52,680 nucleotides of DNA from Chara braunii (GCA_003427395.1 BFEA01000122.1:1635545-1688224), one strand, 5' to 3'; numbered from the stretch's first letter, positions 31,866 through 43,557 are shown. The notes: generated from the letters alone by a model not told the origin. Translations and numbers: made by a program.

Positions 31866-34151
31866 ATGGAACCAGACACGATGGGGCCACAACCAACTAC
31901 GGCCGAAACAGGACAGGAGTACAGGACATCGCCCGACCGAGCGCTGAGGGATCTGAAGGAACGAATTAGGCAGGGGGCACCGCTGAGATGGGCTGACCAA
32001 ACCAATGACGGAGAGTCCGACGTAATGGGCGAGCCGGTCGTGACAGAGGCGCAGGAGGCTCTGAAGACTGGAACCTCGAGCGCTCGACGAGAAGCGACGA
32101 CACGTCGCTCCCCCGAGTATGAACGGGGGGAAACCAGGGCGGACAGGCGCGGGGACGACTGGAGAAAGAGTTCACGAGATTCCTATTGGAGGGACAGAGA
32201 TAGGGATAGAGCACCGCCCCGGCGTGTCTTCGACCCCCAGACGGGGGAGTCACATCCGCTCCCTTACGAGAGCAAGGATCGCTATATTATTACGCACAAG
32301 GCCTCGGAGCCTCCTACTTTCAGGGGCTATGGTATCACAGAATATCTGGAAAAGTGGGAGTTTCATGCTAGCCAGAGTCAGTGGTCGGAGGAAGAGATTA
32401 TAGAGAACTTCCTATTTAATGTGGATCCAAGTCTCGGCAAGGAAGTTAAGGAAGCCTGACCGAAGGATGGGAAATGGACTACGTATAAGAAGAATCTCAT
32501 TGAGCCTTATAAGTTAGAGGATAACAAGTACTCCATCAAGGACCTCGAGACTATGACTCAAGATGAAGATGAGAGCGTACGGGCATTTGGGATGCATTTC
32601 CAGAAGATCTCCGACGTGCTGATGAAGAAGGGGAAGATCTCAGAGGTCGAGCGCTGTACTATTTTCATTGGACACCTGTCCAAAGGCAGACAAAAACGTA
32701 TACTTAGAGATCTCCCGCGCGACAAGCTTGACTTCCCAGAAGTCCTAAGCTCGCGATCAAGGCAGAGGCAGACGACTACAAGGATTTGGTATGGAGAGGA
32801 ATGAGGAGGCGTGATTTCTCTCTCTATAAGGAGTATTCCACTGATAGATGTCCTGATTTCAAGGACTATCCCTGGTCGGAAAATAATGAAGCCGTGGCTG
32901 AGGAAGTGAAGGAAATAAGGGACATGGTGAAGGGATTGACTAGGCAGGTTACAGAGATTGTGACCAGCACAGGAGCCACGGCTTATCGGGACAAACCCGG
33001 AGGACCCTATTCACTTCGCTGGGACCGTAGGAACACCGATTCCTGGAGGAGTGTCGAGGATAGAAATCCTCGGCCGCTGACTGATTATCGTGCGAGGGAA
33101 AGGGAGAAAGATGATGAGCCATGGCGATGGGGGTAGAGGCGACTCCCGAGGCCGATGGGAGACAGATCACGGCCGACGAGACGGATACAGGGACGACAGA
33201 TATGAGAGATCGGACCGAGATGGATATAAGGACGACAAATATGAGAGGTCGGATCGAGATGGGTACGGGGGTGACAGATATGAGAGAGGAGATCGGGACG
33301 GTGACCGACGAGATGGCTCGCGCGGACGATAAGACCGCAGGGGAATTGCGAGAGATCAGCGCGATGATTCGCGGGGGTGGTACAACCGAGGAGACCGACG
33401 CGATGAGTCACGCGGGCGATACGACTCTAGAGACCGCCAGAATGATTCACGCAGACGATATGAGCAAGGAGGATCTGGAGGAGACCTCCGCAATGATTCG
33501 CGCGGCCGGAATGAGAGAGGTGGATATGGCGCGTCATTTGATCCATACCCGAAGTCCCCTGACCCGAGAGCAGCCAGGGGTTCGATCTCTAGGAGTGCAG
33601 ACGATAGGCTATCCACACCCAGGAACTCTTGCGTCTACTGTAGAGGAGATGATCATATCAAGAGAGACTGCCCGGATCTCAAGCAGACAATAGATGAGGG
33701 ACTTGTCGTACTTGATGACCGCAAGTACGTCAAGTGGGCGGATGATCTGGGAGACGTATCAATGTTCCCTTCGATGAAGGAGAATGTAGAGGCAAGGAGA
33801 GTAAGTCCGAGTAAAGGAAAGGAGCCGGTTAGGAGCCAGAGCATCAAGATAACTTTCGAAGGAGATATGGCAAACACACCCATAAGGGTGGCAGCTACCA
33901 AGTCGGCAAGAGGGTCTACATCGAAGAAGACTGACACGGATTACGTGATGGCGGAGAAGGACCGACAGCGGATCGATGGAGAGGAGGTTATTCTTTCACC
34001 GCGAAAGCGGGGAGTGAAGAAGTTCTTGATGAAGAGTTCGCTGGATGAGATTGACACGGTCGAGTCACTGAGACGGGCCCTTCGACAGCCCATGCAGTGC
34101 TCTATTTTAGAATATCTGGCAGCATCCAAGCCGGCTCGCGACAAGTTATAA
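31866..34151 (+). pseudogene. Gag of element E (broken)
   Basis: Structural polyprotein. ATG at 31866; Arg/Asp-rich N-terminus, then a capsid-like part (SHPLPYESKDRYIITHK, FRGYGITEYLEKWEFHA, WTTYKKNLIEPYKL, VRAFGMHFQKISDVL). A linker has tandem units of about 13 residues built on YERSDRDGY (33186-33310). A CCHC knuckle CVYCRGDDHIKRDC sits at 33630-33671, followed by a linker to protease. Defects: TGA 32457-32459; loss of one base near 32747; an extra G in the run 33129-33133; TAA 33330-33332; TAA 34149-34151. The frame pieces join cleanly around each defect, so they are mutations rather than introns. Confidence 0.8.
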
Positions 34152-34997
34152 ATGATCACGCGGAAGACTCGCATACTTCTATCAGAGGAGGTTCAGGTGG
34201 CCCCTAAGGCGGATGCTCCTACTGTAGCAGTATCGGAGGTGACTGCTAGACCAGATCGCATGGCGACAGTCCTTCTTAATGGGATGGAAGGTGTGCCTCC
34301 AGACAAGTTTTACATACTTGGTAGTGGGGCCATAGAGGCGATCATGAACGACGGAGCGGTACTAGATGCTGTGATCGATAACGACAGTGAGGCTGTCATT
34401 ATAAACAAGGATCTGGCAGTGCAAGTTGGACTGGGCCTCGATAGGTCATACCTATTCGAGATAGAGACGGATGATGGGAGAAAGCAACAGATCACCGGGG
34501 TTTGTCACAAGGCAGCCATAGAGGTCGAAGGGGTACGAGTGACCCTACCAGTCTTTGCAGTCAAGAACTGTAGCTCTGACCTGCTCTTGGGACGGACATG
34601 GTTGAGCCACGTGCATGCGGTGACGATAGAGCGACCGGACGAGAGCCAGACATTGTCCATTAAGAAACTAGATGAGACTCGGATTATGATTAAGACAGTG
34701 GAGCCTCGAGACCCGAGCAACAGAGCAGCCCTCGCTGTGGGTGCAGGACCCAATGATCGGATTAAGTCATTACCTATCTCGGGTCGCACGGTGCGATTTC
34801 GCGAGAAGAAGTATGAACCTCTGCTCACAGAAGAAGAAGGCAGGATTGTAGAAGTGGAGGATTTGGGGAGTCGGGTGATAGTGGACGGCAACTCGTATCC
34901 AAAGGGGGCAGATGAGGAATTTGGCGGCGTGGTATCTGTGTCTTTTTTAAGGGCACGGCCCCCTATGGGGGGTTACCCAAGCGCCACAAGCGAGTAG
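34152..34997 (+). pseudogene. Retropepsin-type protease of element E (active-site change)
   Basis: Processes Gag-Pol. It continues in the frame of the zinc knuckle after the TAA at 34149. At residues 71-82 it reads LDAVIDNDSEAV: the catalytic Asp (76) is followed by Asn and Asp where retropepsins need D-[ST]-G or, in related plant elements, D-N-G. The Gly-to-Asp change needs one G-to-A step (34383-34385) and should inactivate the enzyme. The second conserved block is present (VFAVKNCSSDLLLGRTWLS). A run of six G at 34967-34972 marks the frame change into RT: beyond it the protease frame soon stops at 34997 while the RT frame opens (KRVAQKVKP). Confidence 0.8.
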
Positions 34998-36835
34998 CTC
35001 AAAAAGTTAAGCCAGCGGGCCGCGAGCGATCTGCACTGGAAGGGATATCGGAAGAAGAGATCGCAAAGGAAATCAAAGAAAGAAAGAAAAAGGAGCCGCA
35101 ACGCCTAACGGAAGAGAGAATAGCAGGGATGGACATCGGAGATGGAAACCTGACCCCATAGGAGCAGGAACGAGCGATAGAAATCCTAAAGACGTGTGAT
35201 AAGGCTATAGCTTTCAGCGACGTGGAGAAGGGTAGGGTTGACCCTCGATACGCTTAGCCTGCACGGATTTATACGATTCCACATGTTCCATGGAATGACG
35301 CAGGATGGAAATACGCCCAGAAGGAGAAGGAAGAGGTTATCGCTTTCCTGAAAGAAAAGATGACTTCTTATGTTGTAGAGTCTTCTGACAGCGCTTATGC
35401 TAATCGATGGTTCTTCCTACGAAAGCCGAATGACAAGATCCGGTGGATCCAGGACCTTCAGAAGGTCAACGCAGTGACAATTCGAGACGTGGGTTCCGTG
35501 CCTCACGCCGACTTACTGGCTGAAGGCGCCACGGGCAGGTCGATTTATTCGGTCTGTGATCTGTTCTCGGGCTATGATGAGGTATTGCTTGATCCTAGGG
35601 ACAGACACCTCACGGCTATGCACACGCCATTGAGACTAATACAGATGATGGTCGTCCCCATGGGTTGGACTAATGGGGTAGCTGTTTTTCAGAGAGCCAT
35701 GGTAGTCGTCCGCAAGGACTTTATTCCTGATAAGGTTGAAGTTTTTCTGGATGACTTTCCTATAAAAGGACCAGTAAAGAAAGATGAGACAGAGGTCGTG
35801 CCTGGAGTTAGGAGATTCGTCGAGCAGCACCTAACCGATATTTGCGCGATACTTGAGCATCTGGACGATGCAAATTTGACGGTCAGTGGAACAATTGGCC
35901 GGTGGACCATCTCAACTATCAAGATCTTAGGCTTTATCTGCGACTCAAGAGGGCGCCGAGCGGATCCTACGAAGCTAGACAAACTCCTAAACTGGCCGTC
36001 GCCATTGCATAGTGCGACCGAGGTCCGACAGTTTTTGGGGGTGGTCGGCTACTGGCGAATATTCATACGGAGNTATGCGGAGAAGGCTGAGCCATTGAGG
36101 CTACTCCTTCGAAAGACTGAGAAATTCTACTGGGATTCTTCGCAGGAACTCGCTATGCAAGAGCTTAAAGACAAATTTAAGGAGGGAGGACGCGTACTAG
36201 GCGTGTCATTCTTTGATGATGAGGCTGGGAGACCCTTCATTGTATCCACGGATGCTGGACCTTGTTCAGTAGGAGGGTTGTTGTCTCAGAAGGACGTTGA
36301 AGGGAAGGAAAGACCGTTAAGATTTGAGAGTATGACACTTAATACGGCTGAGCGAAACTACAGTCAATTCAAGAAGAAAGTGTTAGTTGTTCTGCGGTGT
36401 CTAGACACGTTCAGACACTATATCTACGGACGGCGGTTCATCTTAATAGTAGATCCCACAGCGGTCACCTCTGTCCTCCAGAAGGACTTTAGTCTGACGA
36501 ACCCGACCATCGCACGATGGTTAATACGGATTCGGCTATATGATTACACAGTTGAGAGGATATCTGGCACTAAAAATGCTGTGGCGGATGGGCTTTATCG
36601 GATCCCTCTTGAGACCGAGCGCCCGATTGTAGCTGTAGCCCTGACAATGGCGGAGCCGAGGCGTTCTGATCGATTTCTGGTTAACCTTTACGAGGGCAAA
36701 TACCGAACGATGGGGCTACATTTGTCAGGAGAGGAGAGTCAAGATTCGGATATCTGGAGACAAGTAGCCCAATACTGCTTAGAGCGGGCCATCTATTTCG
36801 TAGACCAGTCGGGTAAGAGAAGCCCTTACGATTAG
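34985..36835 (+). pseudogene. Reverse transcriptase-RNase H of element E
   Basis: Makes element cDNA and removes its RNA. Frame from about 34985, with TAG at 35159-35161 and 35255-35257, then open to 36835. RT motifs: RWFFLRKPNDKIRWIQDLQK (fingers), YSVCDLFSGYDEVLL (motif A), MVVPMGWTNGVAVFQRAM (motif B) and FLDD at 35744-35755 (motif C). RNase H: IVSTDAGPCSVGGLL, the AERNYSQF block, and NAVADGLYRIP at the end. The RNase H position that is normally Glu (…KKE.L) is Lys (AAA, 36377-36379), one G-to-A change that removes a catalytic residue. One undetermined base lies at 36073. A one-base loss near 36818-36823 separates it from integrase. Confidence 0.93.
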
Positions 36836-38337
36836 TCTGTGATCCTGAGGAAAGACAGACGATAGTTGCGGAGCTTCACGACGGGGTAGTCGGAGGACAT
36901 AGAGGAGTCAAAGGGACCTACGAAAAGGTACGCATGCTGTACTGGTGGGAAGGACAGTATAAGGACATGGAGAGATACTGTATAACCTGCGAGGAGTGCC
37001 AAAAGAGAGCTCTTGTGAAATACAAAGAGTTACTTCATCCATCCTATCCGACCGGGCCGGGAGAGAAGGTACACATCGATCTGGTGAAAATGCCGAAAGG
37101 AGTAGGCAATATGAACTACGTTGTGAACATACGAGACGACTTCACTTGGTTCGTGGACGGTAGACCTATCAGGAGTAAGACGGCGAGGGAAGTAAAGAAC
37201 TTCATCCTAAAGTACTTATCTAGGTATGGTTGTGTTAGCAAGATAGTGATGGACAGAGGGGCGGAGTTTCTAGCTGACGAGGTTCAAAGTGTGTTCAAGA
37301 GAGCCGGGGCGAGAGTTTCGATAGCCACCGCCTACCACCCACAATCGAACTCTCCAGTAGAGAGGGGGCACCAGACTCTAATAGCGTCCCTATCCAAGTG
37401 GTGCAAAGGTAATGATAGTGATTGGCCACGATATTTTCGATACGCGATATGGGCGGACAACGTCACGGTCCGGGCTAGCACTGGATACCCACCATACACC
37501 TTGTGGTTTGGGCGGCATTGTCCGCTCCCCATAGAGTTTCACGTCGACAGCTGGAGAACCATTGACTGGGCGGAGAAGATGTCCAGAGAGGAACTCATAG
37601 CTGCCCGAACAAGACAAATAGCCTACGGCTTGGAAGACAACCTTATGACAGCGGCAGATCGTCTGACAGTGGAGAGGGACAAAGGAAAGGAGAGATGGGA
37701 TAAGAGCGTGCGGATCAGGAAAGAGAGGGTGAGCGTAGGGGATATGGTCCTTCTCTACGATGCAGCACTGAAGAGGACCTGGACCGGAAAACTCGCCAAC
37801 AGATGGATGGGACCTTACAGAGTGGTTGAGGCGCTCGATTGGGGAGTCTATATGATAGCAGAATTAGACGGATCCAAGTGGAAGGACACAGTGGCAGGTC
37901 CTAGATTAAAGTTGTTTAGGCCCAAGCCAGCTCCCACCTTATCGCAGACAGGCCCGAAAGGGAAAGGGAAGGCCAAAATGGAGGATGGAGCCCCCTCGAG
38001 ACGATTAGAGTCAGGGGAAAGTTTCAAGAAGAGGAAAAGAGTGGAGAGAAGAAAGGTCAAAGGTTTAACGTTAGGAAGAGAGAAGAAATGGTTATTCGTG
38101 GTAAAGAGGACCAGACGGAGAGTTCGCATTAGACAGACTGGCGGGTCGGCACCTTTCTCGGGCCAACGTCAGAAGAAAAGGAGGATCCTACTAAGGCCAC
38201 AATCTCGAAGGAAAAGGAAAGTAAAGAAACATCCTCTTAGCCCCAAAACTCATAACAAACTGAAACATAAGACAATTAAACGCCGACGTGGGCATCCTTT
38301 AGGGGCAATCACGCTGAAGCTCGTCCGCTTCGTTTGA
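36832..38337 (+). CDS. Integrase of element E
   Basis: Inserts element cDNA. The frame opens near 36820, one base out of phase with RT, and runs to 38337. HHCC zinc-binding part: His in AELHDGVVGGH, then CITCEEC. Catalytic core: IDLVKMPKG (Asp), VMDRGAEFL (Asp) and SPVERGHQTL (Glu), so DDE is intact. The C-terminal part has the GPY/F-like block NRWMGPYRVVEA. It is followed not by a chromodomain but by a long Lys/Arg-rich tail (for example KKRKRVERRKVK and KTIKRRRG) that could be a nuclear signal. It is uninterrupted from about 36820, the best preserved part of the element. The start is within the former polyprotein. Confidence 0.92.
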   Translation, partial: LVCDPEERQTIVAELHDGVVGGHRGVKGTYEKVRMLYWWEGQYKDMERYCITCEECQKRALVKYKELLHPSYPTGPGEKVHIDLVKMPKGVGNMNYVVNIRDDFTWFVDGRPIRSKTAREVKNFILKYLSRYGCVSKIVMDRGAEFLADEVQSVFKRAGARVSIATAYHPQSNSPVERGHQTLIASLSKWCKGNDSDWPRYFRYAIWADNVTVRASTGYPPYTLWFGRHCPLPIEFHVDSWRTIDWAEKMSREELIAARTRQIAYGLEDNLMTAADRLTVERDKGKERWDKSVRIRKERVSVGDMVLLYDAALKRTWTGKLANRWMGPYRVVEALDWGVYMIAELDGSKWKDTVAGPRLKLFRPKPAPTLSQTGPKGKGKAKMEDGAPSRRLESGESFKKRKRVERRKVKGLTLGREKKWLFVVKRTRRRVRIRQTGGSAPFSGQRQKKRRILLRPQSRRKRKVKKHPLSPKTHNKLKHKTIKRRRGHPLGAITLKLVRFV

Positions 38338-38388
38338 CGTAAGTGGATAGGGCTCGATAGGGGCGTTGAGAAGTGGTCCGGACTAACT

Positions 38389-41300
38389 GTCAGGCGGCCA
38401 CAAGCAGTGGGCCGCCTTAAATCTGCGGCTTTGGGGCATAGGCTGAGGGACAAGTCCATGTTTTGATGATACTCTGGAATGACCAGGCAGCAGAAATTAG
38501 GGGAACTCAGGGCGCCCCTGATTTTGGGCGCACTGAACCTTACGAGTAACCCTCAAAGATGCCGAGAAGGGTGGCCGCACTCGGCGTATCTAGGGACCGT
38601 CATTTCCGTCCGTTCAGAGAGTTAGACCAAGATTGGCCTGCCGTGGGGAGGCATCGTCGGAACTAACACCGCCGCAACGTTTTTGCAGCATATGACCGGG
38701 GCTGAAATGAGGCCTCGATTTTTTTTCTATTTTAGTACCATAATTAAAGATGGGGAAAAGGGATTAAGACTAGTAAGGGAGAAGAGAAAAACATAATATC
38801 CCTTAATTTCTTTATTTTTCACGACATTTAATTCTAGGGGGAATACCCTTGTTATTTTATGTTACCGACAATGAAATTATAAACATAGAAAAATATTAAA
38901 AATTGTAAAAGAGAAAAGGAACAAAAGAAATTGGACTATTTATTTAAACTTTCTCGGAAGTTAATTTTGGGGAATTTACGGATAATTTACTATTTCCGGC
39001 AATAAAATTAAGGAAAAGGAAGAATGATTAAAAACGTTGAGAGGCATGGGAACCCATGACTATTGGGAGATTGGCCTAATTTCGCCTCGATTACCCGTCA
39101 TCAGCTCTGACCCCAGATTGATCATTTTCTCTGGATTCCAACAGTTTTTCACTACTGCCGATGGTCGAGATTCCCTGCGTCGCTTTCCATGGTTTGCTTG
39201 ATTACTAACTTTACCGCGGTTGGGTTGTTCTGAGAGCGGCAGCCGCATGGACAGCATGGGGTGGTGCTATCTTGGGACGACAGTATGGTATTGGATCGGT
39301 ACGGATACATGGTTCGAAGAGGTTCGGAATTGTTATGGAGTGGCCGCGTCCCACGGTATCCAATGTGCACGTGGTTCGGTATGGGGTCGGCGCCAGTTTG
39401 TTTCAGGGTTGAGGCTATTATGGTGACTTATTTTCAGGACTGCGGCTACTGTAATGATTCATTTCCAGGTCCGGAACCAGTACGACAGTTGTTTCGGGTT
39501 CGGCATCAGTTTATTTCGGGCTCGGTGCTACCGTGATACCTTGTTTCAGCTTCGGCGCCATTACCGTGACTTATTCTCAGGTTTGGGACACTGCGGCGAT
39601 TTATTACCTGGCCGCGGCCACTACAGCAGTTTATATCAGGTTCGGAATTGTCACGACAATTTATTTGAGGATCGGTATCAGGATCGGTTTCATCACGGTG
39701 ATTTATTTCAGAATCCGTATTTCCGGTCCGTGATGCTTCGGTATTGGCATGGGCACGAAATCAGATTTGATACAGCCTCGGCCCCGGTCTAGTCCGAGCG
39801 GTTCGTGTTGGGACCGGCGACTACTCAGGTTCGGCATTGGGGCAGCACCGGCATCACTTGGCCGAGGTTCTGAACTACACAGGGGCCGCTGCGGCTCAAA
39901 TCGTTTTTGATAACTTCAGCTCGACGCGGCCAACTGCGGAATAGACACTACTGGTCCAGAATGGTTAGCTCGCTAGGGCAAGCGTCAACTAGGAGCTGAA
40001 CCTGAACCGGTGGTTCGCTCTGATCCGGCGGGTCTGTGGATATGTTACACACGTCTCGAAAGTGGCCTTATTTGGCACAAAGAACACCGGTCGAAGACTG
40101 TAGGAGCGGCTACCTTGGCTGCAGACTAACGGGGCAGTATCGACGGAACTCTAGCGTCGGGGCTCTTAGGGTCTGCTTCCAAATCAGGTCGGCCCCACCC
40201 AGCTATGAGAAAGCTGCACTGGACCTAGGGACTGAGCAGTGAAATCCGCCAGGCCCTGCGGGAAATATAGTCAGTTCAAAACATTCAGACGGGGGTTTAT
40301 TTTTGAGGGACACACGCGCAAGCTGTACCCCGCTCCCGCAGGCAGGGGAAGGTGCAGTCCACACTCGGGGGGGGGGGTGCAGCCGCCAAGGACGGGGAGG
40401 CCCAACTGAACAACGGAGGCCGACAACATATAGCAAGGAAGGTTGGGCTAAGACAGGGAGGCATTCGAACAGAGAGGGCGGCTACATGCACGGTGTACCT
40501 CGCGAACGTGCTCAGAGGTAGTTACACCGGGGGTTGTGCAAGTTGTGCCCGACGCTCTTGCACGGAGACGCGGGTTGTTACGGGGGCGGAGAGGAAGAGA
40601 TACGGGGAGGTGTGCCTGGCGTCCACAGACGATGCTCGCGAGAAGAGACCGGTTAATGGGCGGATGAGGGATGAGCGTTGAGAGCATTTGTGGGGGAGAA
40701 GGCGCGCCAGGCGCTCCCAGCCCACATCCCGATTCGATGTAGGCAGGGTCGACATGCCGTGCGAGCTGGGACGGGTGAACGCGCTCGGACTGCAGCGAGC
40801 GAAGAGGGGAATGGTCGCCCAAGGGAGCATGCGCGGCGGGAGGTCAAGGGTTGGTGTGGCGCAGATATGACTATCCTCACGGACAGAGCGGACGGAGCAT
40901 GATGTGCACTGGGAAGTGATTGGCTGGACAACGATGATTGGCGTGAGTAATGAGCACGGAAGGAGTCTGGGGAAGCGGGCCAGGAGTGCTCCGCCCACGA
41001 AACCTCCGAGTGCGGGTGAAGGAAGGTCAACGGTGACAACTATGGTTAGAGACGAGGAGTGTCAGACGCGCCCTGCGATCTGTTGCTGCATCTAGACAGC
41101 CGCTGGCTTTCGTTAGAGAGGAGCCCACTTGGGGGCGCGCTACAGAGGAAGAGGATTGCGCATGGTGTACGCCGCGTCAGGGCGAACAGGGGACTCGTCG
41201 ACGGCCGCGGCCGCTGTCGGCGAGAACAAAAATTACGGCAAGAGAAGAGGAACATCGTTATCTTTGGTGGAAATTAGATCTCCTATCATTGCTGTGCAAA

Positions 41301-42875
41301 CGACAACCACTTTCTGCAGTCAAGCGGAACTGTCAAGCCCCTAGTGGAGGAACTGTCAAACCCCTAGTGGAATCAACAAACACGTGAGTGAAAACAGCAA
41401 CTATATTCAGTTGTCGATGAGATTTGCAATACGGTGAGTGTAAGTAAGGACCATACTGCCTTGATGAGGGGGTAATAACGCAACCCAGGGGCTCTTTCCC
41501 CTCCTCTAGTCAGAGGATGATCAGGAGAATGAGTGTCCCGAAGGCTGTTAATGGCGAGCTAAGTCCGCTTCAAAATGCGACATCGCTGTGGTTTGACAGG
41601 GAACTGTTGCCAGGGCTCCTGATCTGAAGTTATCTCAGAGGTGATCAAGTGTCTAAGTTAAGAACTCTGTCTGATCTCAGGATTCATGTAGATCTGTTTT
41701 GTCGCCGGACTGGAAAGGTCAATCGTGAATTACGAATAGTCTTTTCTCTTCTTTCTTTTTAAACATGCTTCCATCAGTGCCAATTGAGAACTTTTTTTTT
41801 CCTTTTCCTCTTGGAAAACGCGCTCGAAGGGCTCTCTTGCATTTCTGAACATTGAGTGGGAGAGCCGAGTGAGCTCATACGCTGGTCAAACTCCCTCATA
41901 CATTTGTGATCTCTGAACTTCGGACGCAAACAAGAGATGCACATGTGCACAGCGCTGTTCTGAAGAAAATCAAAACAGATAGTGACACCCCGGGGACTTC
42001 TGATAGGAACTGGTGGATGATATGTCGATGGTGAACTTGTGCTCGTGCCTGTTAACATCCCTTCAAAGAGGGCTTTTTGAACTTGTGAAGGTTAGGTAAC
42101 GGACCGCGGAACTGAGCTTGGGGAAAAGACGGTACACGAAGCAGGAGAAAACAGTGGGAGACGGGGAGAGAGATCAGAGAGAGAGAGAACGGCGAAGGAG
42201 AGAACACCGGGAGGAAGAAGGGTAGAGAGAGAAAAAGAGAAGAATCTGAGAAGTGAGGAAGACTGTGCGCACGGAGAGTGAGGGAGAGAGAGAGAAGAGA
42301 GTGACAGTCAGAGAAGAAGGTCAGGGAGGAGAAGATCAGATAAGCCATTGAACTGAGTTTGTTTAGCTTGCAATTGTTCGCGCTGTACCCCCCCCCAGCT
42401 CAGTGAATCCCTTCCAGATTTGAGTCCCGATCAAACTTGCTATCAACAGGGAACTAATCTTTCGTTTGACTTGATGTTGTCTACTCTGTCTTTAACGATC
42501 TCGGTGAAACAAATCTGTATTTGGTCTCGAATAAATATGTCACCCATAGTGGAGTGAACCTTGTTGGGAATGTTGTAACCCAGACTGACCACCGGAAACG
42601 GTCGCTTCTCTTGAGGTTGTCCTACCCTTAATGATCTAGGCAAACTGGAACTAGAATTAATCATCATACAACAAAGGAGGTCAGCGTGAGACGAGGTATA
42701 TTCTGACCTCGGGGAGCAACCGCATGACCTGTCCTCAAGAAAGGGGGTGACAGCCAGTGCGACTCCCAAAACCCCACTAGTCGCTGAGGACCTCTGGAGC
42801 GGGCGTGGCGAGTGACAGGCGCCGTATCCCTTGGCTTCAGCGGACAGTGGGCGCCCCTCCCAGGGTTTCCTCACA
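38389..42875 (+). repeat. 3' LTR of element E (4487 bp)
   Basis: Partner of 20482-24870. About 90 bp longer because of a segment around 39113-39200 absent from the 5' copy. No clear purine tract precedes it; the 35 bp before it are only loosely purine-rich. It carries the same ~30-bp TTTCAGG array, 23-bp tandem and GA-rich block as the 5' copy. Confidence 0.93.
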
Positions 42876-42880
42876 ACGTG
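42876..42880. repeat. Target-site duplication, right copy (ACGTG)
   Basis: The same five bases as at 20477-20481, directly after the 3' LTR of element E. Element D resumes at 42881. Confidence 0.7.
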
Positions 42881-42921
42881 GCAGCCAACCATGCATCCGT
42901 GTAAAAAAAAGAGAGTAGACC

Positions 42922-43557
42922 CTAGGCATTCCCGGGGAATGGTAGTCGAATCATCGAGGGTGGAGGTGGCGGATGGTTTAGGGGGAGAGGGGCCATGAAT
43001 CGATTGATGGTGGGACAGGCGAAATCAAGAAGGATAGCGTAGTGGAAGGAGCGATGGATGCGGGGGAAGCGAGGGACCTCATGAAGATGGCGAAAAGATG
43101 CGATGTAATCGGGGTAGATGGTAGAAAGGGCCCGTCGCAGGACGACGTGAAAATCTTCATAGTTTTCGCAGGTGGGAATAGTTCCTGATATAATACAGTA
43201 TATTTCTACGTGGTTATATTCCCGCCAGTCTGCGCTAAACAGGAGCACATGAAGGGGAAAGGAATTAACCACAAAGCGGGTGGTGGCATGCGGATAAACA
43301 GAGACTAGAAGGCGGGTAGCGTAGAGATGGTAGAAAAGGTGATGGGGGAAAGGACACCAACCATTGGGGAACGGGGGTCTATCGGGAAGACGGGTAAGCA
43401 TGAGGTTGTCACGGGGTTGGCGAGAGAACGGTCGGGGACGAAGCCCGAACGCCGAGATCTTGATGTAGACGAATGGAGGACCGGGACGGGGAACCGGAGG
43501 AAGCTGGCGATTCACTTCTTCTTCTTCTTCTCCGCGATCCCTCTGCTGCGGTTCCAT
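42922..43557 (-). CDS. Element D downstream frame X3 (211 aa, unknown)
   Basis: ATG at 43557; intact 211-codon frame. An acidic/polar start (GEEEEEVNRQ) and Pro-rich segment precede a hydrophobic middle (FVVNSFPLHVLLFSADW, VEIYCIISGTIPTCENY) and a Pro-rich end. The first part overlaps X2 in another frame across a GAA repeat, so X2 and X3 may once have been one protein joined there. It sits in the env position of retroviruses, but no signal peptide, long transmembrane span or fusion-like feature is seen. The function is unknown. Confidence 0.5.
   Translation of the reverse strand: MEPQQRDRGEEEEEVNRQLPPVPRPGPPFVYIKISAFGLRPRPFSRQPRDNLMLTRLPDRPPFPNGWCPFPHHLFYHLYATRLLVSVYPHATTRFVVNSFPLHVLLFSADWREYNHVEIYCIISGTIPTCENYEDFHVVLRRALSTIYPDYIASFRHLHEVPRFPRIHRSFHYAILLDFACPTINRFMAPLPLNHPPPPPSMIRLPFPGNA

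Larger units (their letters stand above)
20482..42875 (+). mobile_element. Element E: 22.4-kb Ty3/gypsy retrotransposon with 4.4-kb LTRs
   Basis: Two direct repeats (20482-24870 and 38389-42875) bracket a 13.5-kb interior. In order it holds a tRNA-Asp-type primer site, a 2-kb AT-rich leader, a pre-gag cluster of small frames, then gag, protease, RT-RNase H and integrase, all on the plus strand. Gene order RT-RNaseH-integrase and the integrase motifs make it Ty3/gypsy. No chromodomain is seen after the integrase core. Size, long LTRs, Asp-type primer and extra genes before gag recall plant Tat/Ogre-like giants, but the extra proteins are not recognised. It is inactive: there are at least four frameshifts and many stops. 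Confidence 0.93.

Noticed and set aside
33121-33693. 190-codon plus-strand frame over the gag repeat region
   Set aside because: It is the out-of-phase reading of the Arg/Asp repeats; the true frame carries the zinc knuckle CVYCRGDDHIKRDC.
36934-38337. Chromodomain at the integrase end of element E
   Set aside because: The tail is only Lys/Arg-rich, without the aromatic and acidic pattern of a chromodomain.
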